A stretch of DNA of 64,000 bases, taken from contig CAWUVH010000007.1 of assembly GCA_963925895.1 (NCBI GenBank), positions 62,001-126,000 on the forward strand, in the 5' to 3' direction. Shown here piece after piece: positions 59,558 through 64,000 of the stretch (the stretch's first letter is position 1; every line of letters begins with the position of its first letter). This DNA is from Eutrophovita sp913057845. GTDB taxonomy: Bacteria; Pseudomonadota; Gammaproteobacteria; Burkholderiales; Eutrophovitaceae. The notes under the pieces were generated by a model that was not told the origin of the DNA, searched no databases, and saw only the letters and a program-made list of their open reading frames with translations. Position numbers and translations under genes: made by a program.

Positions 59558-61006
59558 ATGAATTTGAGTGATAAAAATATGGAGCGCGTGCAAGAGGTGA
59601 TCCTGAATCCTGCTGAATTATCTCTGGAGACATTGCCTAGTTTGTTTTCCCGTATCGGTTCCAGAAAAATTGATTATTCAGATTTGTATTTTCAATATAG
59701 TCGGTCAGAGTCTTGGTCTATTGAGGATGGGATTGTAAAAGTCGGCAGTTTTAATATTGATCAAGGCGTTGGTGCGCGAGCTATTGTTGATGAAAAAACT
59801 GCTTTCGCCTATTCGGACGAAATCTCCATGGCAGCCATTCACTCGGCACTTGATGCGACGAGAGCGATTGCTAGTCAAGGGTCTACTCTGTCGATGCCGT
59901 CTAAGGTGGCTACGACAACTTCACTTTACTCAAACGAAGATCCAATATTAGCTAATTCAAACTCTGACAAGATTAGTCTTCTTGAGAGGGTTGAGTCATT
60001 CGCTCGCCAGATTGATTCCAGAGTGACCCAGGTCGTTGCTAACTTGGCGGCTGTTCACGATACTATTTTGGTGTCGCGTTTAGATGGGCACGTAGCTTGT
60101 GACGTGAGGCCTCTCGTTCGTTTGTCGGTTCAGGTGATTATTGAGAAAAACGGTCGTAAAGAACAAGGCTCCTTTGGAGGAGGCGGACGATTTTCATACG
60201 ATTATTTTAATGATGAACGTTTGATGGATTATGCGCAGAAAGCGGTTGATCAGGCTGTGATTAACATGGATGCTGGGCCAGCTCCGGCGGGAGAAATGAC
60301 AGTTGTTTTGGGTGCTGGTTGGCCAGGCATTTTATTGCATGAGGCAATTGGCCACGGGCTGGAAGGTGACTTCAATCGCAAGGGGAGTTCAGCATTCACT
60401 GGCCGCATTGGTGAGCGTGTGGCAGCAAAAGGTGTGACTGTCGTTGATGACGGGACCATACCTGATCGGCGAGGTTCGCTCAGCGTTGATGATGAGGGTA
60501 CGCCAACTGCTAGAACTGTTCTGATCGATGACGGAATTTTGTGTGGCTATATGCAAGATACCTTAAACGCTCGATTGATGGGCGTGTCTCCTACAGGTAA
60601 TGGGCGACGTGAGTCTTATGCTCATGTGCCTATGCCAAGAATGACAAATACATACATGCTCAACGGGGCAATGGAACGTGAGGAGATTTTGTCTTCAGTA
60701 AAAAATGGGATTTATGCTGCGAATTTTGGTGGAGGTCAAGTCGACATCGTTAGTGGGAAATTTGTATTTTCTGCGTCTGAGGCCTACCTCATTGAAAATG
60801 GAAAGATAACCAAACCTGTTAAAGGGGCCACGTTAATTGGGAATGGACCCGACGTCTTGACGAGAGTGTCCATGATTGGTAACGATATGTCACTTGATTC
60901 AGGTGTTGGTACGTGTGGAAAAGATGGACAAAGCGTACCGGTGGGCGTTGGTCAGCCTACGCTGCGCATTGATGGCCTCACGGTCGGGGGCACCGACCTT
61001 TCCTGA
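59558..61006 (+). CDS. tldD: Metalloprotease TldD
   Basis: 482-residue subunit of the TldD/TldE protease, which in E. coli processes microcin B17 and degrades CcdA. The zinc site is HEAIGHGLEGD (HExxxH, about 262-272), followed by RKGSSAFTGRIGERVA and GTPTARTVLIDDGILCGYMQ. The C-terminal beta domain ends GVGQPTLRIDGLTVGG. TldE (PmbA) is not in the window. It follows yhdP by 71 bp. Confidence 0.95.
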   Translation: MNLSDKNMERVQEVILNPAELSLETLPSLFSRIGSRKIDYSDLYFQYSRSESWSIEDGIVKVGSFNIDQGVGARAIVDEKTAFAYSDEISMAAIHSALDATRAIASQGSTLSMPSKVATTTSLYSNEDPILANSNSDKISLLERVESFARQIDSRVTQVVANLAAVHDTILVSRLDGHVACDVRPLVRLSVQVIIEKNGRKEQGSFGGGGRFSYDYFNDERLMDYAQKAVDQAVINMDAGPAPAGEMTVVLGAGWPGILLHEAIGHGLEGDFNRKGSSAFTGRIGERVAAKGVTVVDDGTIPDRRGSLSVDDEGTPTARTVLIDDGILCGYMQDTLNARLMGVSPTGNGRRESYAHVPMPRMTNTYMLNGAMEREEILSSVKNGIYAANFGGGQVDIVSGKFVFSASEAYLIENGKITKPVKGATLIGNGPDVLTRVSMIGNDMSLDSGVGTCGKDGQSVPVGVGQPTLRIDGLTVGGTDLS

Positions 61007-61041
61007 GCGCTGAATTTTCTCTCATATCAGTAATAATATTG

Positions 61042-61905
61042 ATGATATTTACGCATCAACTCCGCTATGTTTGGTTTGTATGTGCGACGTTGACCATTCT
61101 AATTGGGCCGCATAGCTATAATCCAGCATCAGCGGCTGATGAAGTTGTTAACAAAGAGCATCGCGTCGTAACTCTCGCTCCACATCTAGCAGAGGTGGTG
61201 ATCGCCGCTGGTGCAGGTGAGTACCTAATCGGGGTGATCTCAGGAACAGATTACCCGGCCTCTACAACAAAGATTCCGATTGTTGGTGGGGTCAATGGGA
61301 TAGATTTCGAGAAACTGATTACGCTAGAACCCACAATGGTGCTGGGTTGGGATGAAGGTACCAAGCCTGCAGATATCGTGAAGTTGCAAAGCCTGGGTAT
61401 TCCTGTCCGCATACTGTCTTCGAATAGACTGGTTGATCTGCATCAGCAAATTATTGAGGTTGGTGGTCTGTTTGGAACAGAATTGATTGCTACTGAGAGT
61501 GCACGTGTTATTTTCGCAAGAATCTTAAAACTTTCTCGTCATCAATCGAGAGACCATCAGAAGAAGATTTTCATCCAAATTTGGGATAAGCCTATTTTTA
61601 CGATAGGGCGTAAACACCTCATTAATGAAGGACTTCAGCTATGCGGAGCTGTAAATGTAGCAGCTAACTACCCATTTGTGGCGGGTGCTGTTTCGATGGA
61701 GGCCGTGGTTTTGTCGGGGGCTGATTCTATTTTGGATTTAACGGGCAACCCACTGTCTGAAGAATTAGAACCTCAGTCGATTAAAGGCCGCCATCTCGGA
61801 GCATTTATACCTACGGTTGAGGGTGATGCTAACCTTTTGATGCGTCCAGGTCCAAGATTTTTAGATGGGCTGGAAACATTATGTATGCAGCTAAGAGAGA
61901 GCTAG
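61042..61905 (+). CDS. Periplasmic substrate-binding protein, BtuF/cobalamin type
   Basis: 287 residues from ATG 61042. A signal peptide (YVWFVCATLTILIG..., cut near ASA-ADE) precedes a class III binding-protein fold: RVVTLAPHLAEVVIAAGAGE, VIGVISGTDYP-like strands, KIPIVGGVNGIDFEKLITLE and LVLGWDEGTKPAD-like segments. This is the pattern of BtuF, which delivers B12 to BtuCD; heme and siderophore binders look similar. The permease and ATPase genes are absent here. The cobalamin adenosyltransferase gene convergent just downstream supports a B12 role. Confidence 0.82.
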   Translation: MIFTHQLRYVWFVCATLTILIGPHSYNPASAADEVVNKEHRVVTLAPHLAEVVIAAGAGEYLIGVISGTDYPASTTKIPIVGGVNGIDFEKLITLEPTMVLGWDEGTKPADIVKLQSLGIPVRILSSNRLVDLHQQIIEVGGLFGTELIATESARVIFARILKLSRHQSRDHQKKIFIQIWDKPIFTIGRKHLINEGLQLCGAVNVAANYPFVAGAVSMEAVVLSGADSILDLTGNPLSEELEPQSIKGRHLGAFIPTVEGDANLLMRPGPRFLDGLETLCMQLRES

Positions 61906-61911
61906 GTAAGA

Positions 61912-61931
61912 AAACTTCCTGTCGGAAAGTT
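61912..61931 (-). terminator. Probable terminator of the adenosyltransferase gene
   Basis: On the minus strand AACTTTCC, GACA, GGAAGTT forms a hairpin with one unpaired base, followed by a T-rich TTCTT run. It lies directly after the minus-strand stop at 61934. It might also mark the end of the plus-strand binding-protein gene. Confidence 0.45.
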
Positions 61932-61933
61932 AT

Positions 61934-62491
61934 CTAATCTTCTTGCGTCCTTCGGCTTGACCAATAAACGTCTTCCACGTTCAGTGATTTGTTGATCGCT
62001 CGACACGCGACAAATAGGTAGTCAGAGAGCCGGTTAAGATATTTTTTTGAAAGCTCCGAGATGCTCTCGTGTTGTTCTAGGCGGACGATACACCGTTCTG
62101 CGCGACGACAAACCGCCCTTGCATGGTGACATAGAGCAGCAGCGCGCGAACCGCCCGGTAATATGAATTCCTTTAATGGATGCAGATTTTTGTTAATCCC
62201 GTCGAGTTTATTTTCGATTGTTAGGATATCCTCTTCTTTCATTACGCTATAGCCTGGAACGCTGAGCTCGCTCCCAAGGTTGAATAGTTCATGTTGTACT
62301 TTGGTCAAAAAATCGGATAGTTCTTTAGAAAGAGGTTCGCAGAGCAGCACGCCGATGATGCAGTTTAGCTCGTCGACTGTGCCGATGGCCTCAATGCGAT
62401 CACTGCATTTAAGGGTTCGTGTGCCATCTCCTAGGCCGGTTGACCCAGCATCACCGGTTTTTGTATAAATTTTCGTCAGTCGATTACCCAT
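61934..62491 (-). CDS. Cob(I)alamin adenosyltransferase, PduO type
   Basis: 185 residues. KIYTKTGDAGSTGLGDGTR is the ATP-binding N-terminus; RIEAIGTVDELNCIIGVLL, the LPGGSRAAALCHHARAVCRRAER helix and YLNRLSDYLFVACRAIN are all family signatures. It attaches the adenosyl group to reduced cobalamin to make coenzyme B12, for use by methylmalonyl-CoA mutase, ribonucleotide reductase or similar. Together with the BtuF-like gene this hints that the organism salvages B12. No B12-using enzyme or cobalamin riboswitch was found in the window. Confidence 0.94.
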   Translation of the reverse strand: MGNRLTKIYTKTGDAGSTGLGDGTRTLKCSDRIEAIGTVDELNCIIGVLLCEPLSKELSDFLTKVQHELFNLGSELSVPGYSVMKEEDILTIENKLDGINKNLHPLKEFILPGGSRAAALCHHARAVCRRAERCIVRLEQHESISELSKKYLNRLSDYLFVACRAINKSLNVEDVYWSSRRTQED

Positions 62492-62580
62492 AATTATTTG
62501 GTGTTTGGTTAAAGGTTGTTTAAATTCAGCCAGGTAATAATACCCATTAAGCGCTTTTATAGTGTTTCTTTATCGTTGAA

Positions 62581-63570
62581 TTAATCTTCTAGCGATAGTT
62601 CGTTTTTTTCGATTTCAAGGTACCGATACATGACGTTATTCGCGTGGTTCTCATTGTACAGAATCCAGTCTTCAAACTGAGACAATCCGCCATTTTGAGT
62701 AGCGCTTAATAGGTCTTGGTTGTCGCTGTAGAGGTTTTGTGTATTGATTTCTAGCGCGTCTAGGTAAGAGATAGAAGTAACAATTGCGGATTTGGTAAGT
62801 ATTGGTCCGGTTCCCGGAATGATTGCTGAAATCGGCAGCTCCTGAAGGAGTTCAAGGGATTTTTTCCAGCTATCAAAGTTCGCCTCTTTGAGGCTCGGGA
62901 CTATGCCACTAAAGACGACATCCCCGGCAAATAGGATCCCAGATGGAATGTGATAAATCATTAGGGCACCTTGTGAAACGGTATCACCGTGATCTATGAT
63001 TGCTATGTCCTTTAGGGGGTAGTGTGCCAGAAGTTCCATCTCGGCAATGTTTCTTGGAGTATCTACTTGGGTGTATTTCATTTCTTTACCCAAGGTGTCT
63101 TCTAAGTGTTTGATGCAAGTAACGCATCGTTCGTTCATTTGGATGGCTATTTTGGGGTGAGCATAGGTAGTTACTCCGGATTTTCTCAAACTAGATGCAC
63201 CAAGTGCAAATTTACGATCACCTTGAATTACGATCGCTTCTAGAATTTTTTTATGCGATATATCACTAATTTCCGTTAAAACTTGCTGCGCGTGATTATG
63301 AGAAATTCCCGCATTGATGAAGATCCCACTCTGAGAGGTTTCTATGAAACCTATGTTAGCAATCCTTCCTTTATTCTCCATGTTGACAGTTTGCCCAGCA
63401 CCTAAAAATACCCATACTCCGTCGTCAATTTTCAACCTCTCGGCTGAAGCGACGCAGGCTGACATGACTATTGTTATCAGCAGGATATGCTGTAGTCTTC
63501 TAAAAGGCCTATTACAAATTCTTTCTGAGCAGTTGATTTTTATCTCACGCAAAACCGCAGCCTTTTTCAT
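62581..63570 (-). CDS. Quinoprotein relay system MBL-fold protein 1 (degenerate metal site)
   Basis: About 329 residues from ATG 63570; in-frame ATGs at 63585 and 63603 would extend it into the divergent gene. A hydrophobic signal (LQHILLITIVMSACVASA) predicts export. The MBL-fold is recognisable (ANIGFIETSQSGIFINAG; MIYHIPSGILFAGDVVF), but where HxHxDH should be the sequence reads VIQGDRKFALGASSL. The MNERCVTCIKHLEDTLG segment and the C-terminal NHANNVMYRYLEIE match the partner family of PQQ-linked 'quinoprotein relay' proteins as I remember it. The pairing with an intact MBL gene, divergent and touching, supports this. Probably PQQ-dehydrogenase-associated; mechanism unknown. Confidence 0.75.
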   Translation of the reverse strand: MKKAAVLREIKINCSERICNRPFRRLQHILLITIVMSACVASAERLKIDDGVWVFLGAGQTVNMENKGRIANIGFIETSQSGIFINAGISHNHAQQVLTEISDISHKKILEAIVIQGDRKFALGASSLRKSGVTTYAHPKIAIQMNERCVTCIKHLEDTLGKEMKYTQVDTPRNIAEMELLAHYPLKDIAIIDHGDTVSQGALMIYHIPSGILFAGDVVFSGIVPSLKEANFDSWKKSLELLQELPISAIIPGTGPILTKSAIVTSISYLDALEINTQNLYSDNQDLLSATQNGGLSQFEDWILYNENHANNVMYRYLEIEKNELSLED

Positions 63571-63587
63571 TAACAAGGAACTCATAA

Positions 63588-64000
63588 ATGATGAGCCGAA
63601 CAAGAAGCATATTCATTTCGATACTCCAAATTTTACTTGTATATTCACTTACTAATCGAGTAGTCATTGCTGATGAGGTCGTCGATTCTACTGTTTATCA
63701 TGTTCAAGAGATTACTTCTGGAAATTTTGTTCATTTAGGGAGCTTCCCTCCCCAAAGCACGCACAATCATGGTGATGTTGCGAATATCGGTTTTATCGTG
63801 GGTTCAGAATGTGTCGCGGTGATCGATACGGGAAGTTCTCTGCATGTCGGGTCATTGTTGAAGGCGGCTATTCGCGGCGTCACAAATCTACCTATATGCG
63901 CTGTAATCATAACGCATGTTCATCCTGATCATCTTTTGGGACTTAATGCGTTCGCGCAAGATCCCACCGTAGCGGTCTATGGCCATCATCGTTTGCCCAA
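63588..64000 (+). CDS. Quinoprotein relay system MBL-fold metallohydrolase 2 (3' end outside window)
   Basis: The first 137 codons of a longer gene running off the right edge. ATG 63588 has AAGGAA at 63575-63580; a second ATG follows at once. The signal peptide (SILQILLVYSLTNRVVIA, then DEVV) is followed by the MBL-fold start FVHLGSFPPQSTHNHGDVA, NIGFIVGSECVAVIDTGSSL and an intact zinc motif, THVHPDHLLG. It resembles SoxH-like periplasmic zinc hydrolases found next to PQQ-dependent alcohol dehydrogenases. The 5' end lies only 17 bp from that of the minus-strand partner. Confidence 0.82.
   Translation, partial: MMSRTRSIFISILQILLVYSLTNRVVIADEVVDSTVYHVQEITSGNFVHLGSFPPQSTHNHGDVANIGFIVGSECVAVIDTGSSLHVGSLLKAAIRGVTNLPICAVIITHVHPDHLLGLNAFAQDPTVAVYGHHRLP

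Noticed and set aside
61906..62580. Cobalamin riboswitch near the B12 genes
   Set aside because: Neither gap is long enough or carries the B12-box sequence.
1..64000. tRNA or rRNA genes, IS elements, prophage, CRISPR arrays, toxin-antitoxin pairs
   Set aside because: I scanned all gaps and saw no tRNA T-loop pattern, transposase, integrase, spaced repeats or toxin-like pairs; by-eye scanning could miss an atypical tRNA.

Overview
The window is a compact bacterial chromosome segment, GC in the mid-40s by eye, with almost no intergenic space. I see no rRNA, tRNA, insertion sequence, prophage or CRISPR. It looks like a free-living, aerobic, Gram-negative proteobacterium, more likely beta than gamma. 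The pointers are the glyA-nrdR-ribD-ribE-ribBA-ribH-nusB-thiL-pgpA-pncC-recA-recX-alaS run, an ilvE / CHCC zinc-finger / waaF cluster, a MutL that carries the endonuclease motifs typical of MutH-less lineages, a RibBA whose GTP cyclohydrolase half has lost its zinc cysteines, and a parE/parC topoisomerase IV pair. The lineage call is an inference from gene order and protein families, not from a marker comparison.

Layout. 1-4060: xseA (cut by the left edge) converges on mutL-miaA. 4112-7814: a promoter, the three-gene proton-translocating transhydrogenase pntAA-pntAB-pntB, and a flavin reductase-like gene. 7811-10976 (minus): an apparent operon LysR regulator - tsaE - amiC-type amidase - MobA-like nucleotidyltransferase. 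The LysR gene is divergent from ilvD across a palindrome-rich region. 12894-14420: a perfect bidirectional terminator, a YdcH-like small protein, a secreted RraA-like protein, then a 534-bp gene-poor stretch. That stretch holds what I regard as the most interesting content: two tandem, structurally homologous minus-strand small RNAs. Each has its own promoter, an anti-Shine-Dalgarno loop and a Rho-independent terminator. 14421-20383: a LysR regulator, then parE, a small exported protein and parC.

20436-38868 is a metabolic and membrane block of mostly single genes: two DUF1330 proteins, nitronate monooxygenase, a voltage-gated-type K+ channel, a small lipoprotein, a winged-helix protein, the ribosome-assembly GTPase YlqF/RbgA, an MFS exporter, a DUF1499 protein, a GMC oxidoreductase, a K+/H+ antiporter, a PcaF-type thiolase, an M61 PDZ peptidase, an epoxide-hydrolase-like enzyme, an exported orphan, a GNAT acetyltransferase, and cstA with its 58-residue YbdD/YjiX partner. 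39031-50878 is the long housekeeping run: one-carbon metabolism, riboflavin, NusB, thiamine, phospholipid, NMN deamidase, RecA/RecX, AlaS. 50891-55476 (minus) is ilvE - zinc finger - waaF - yheT - algC-type phosphohexomutase, mostly overlapping. 55689-61006 carries the very large AsmA-like yhdP and tldD. 61042-64000 carries a BtuF-like binding protein, a PduO-type cobalamin adenosyltransferase, and a head-to-head pair of MBL-fold proteins of the quinoprotein-relay type. That pair suggests PQQ-dependent alcohol or methanol oxidation encoded beyond the right edge.

Regulatory highlights: the twin CCUCCU-loop small RNAs; an inverted repeat between the LysR gene and ilvD; a 6-bp hairpin that would sequester the ribH ribosome-binding site; and heavy use of TTG start codons (ribH, thiL, pgpA, recX, yhdP).
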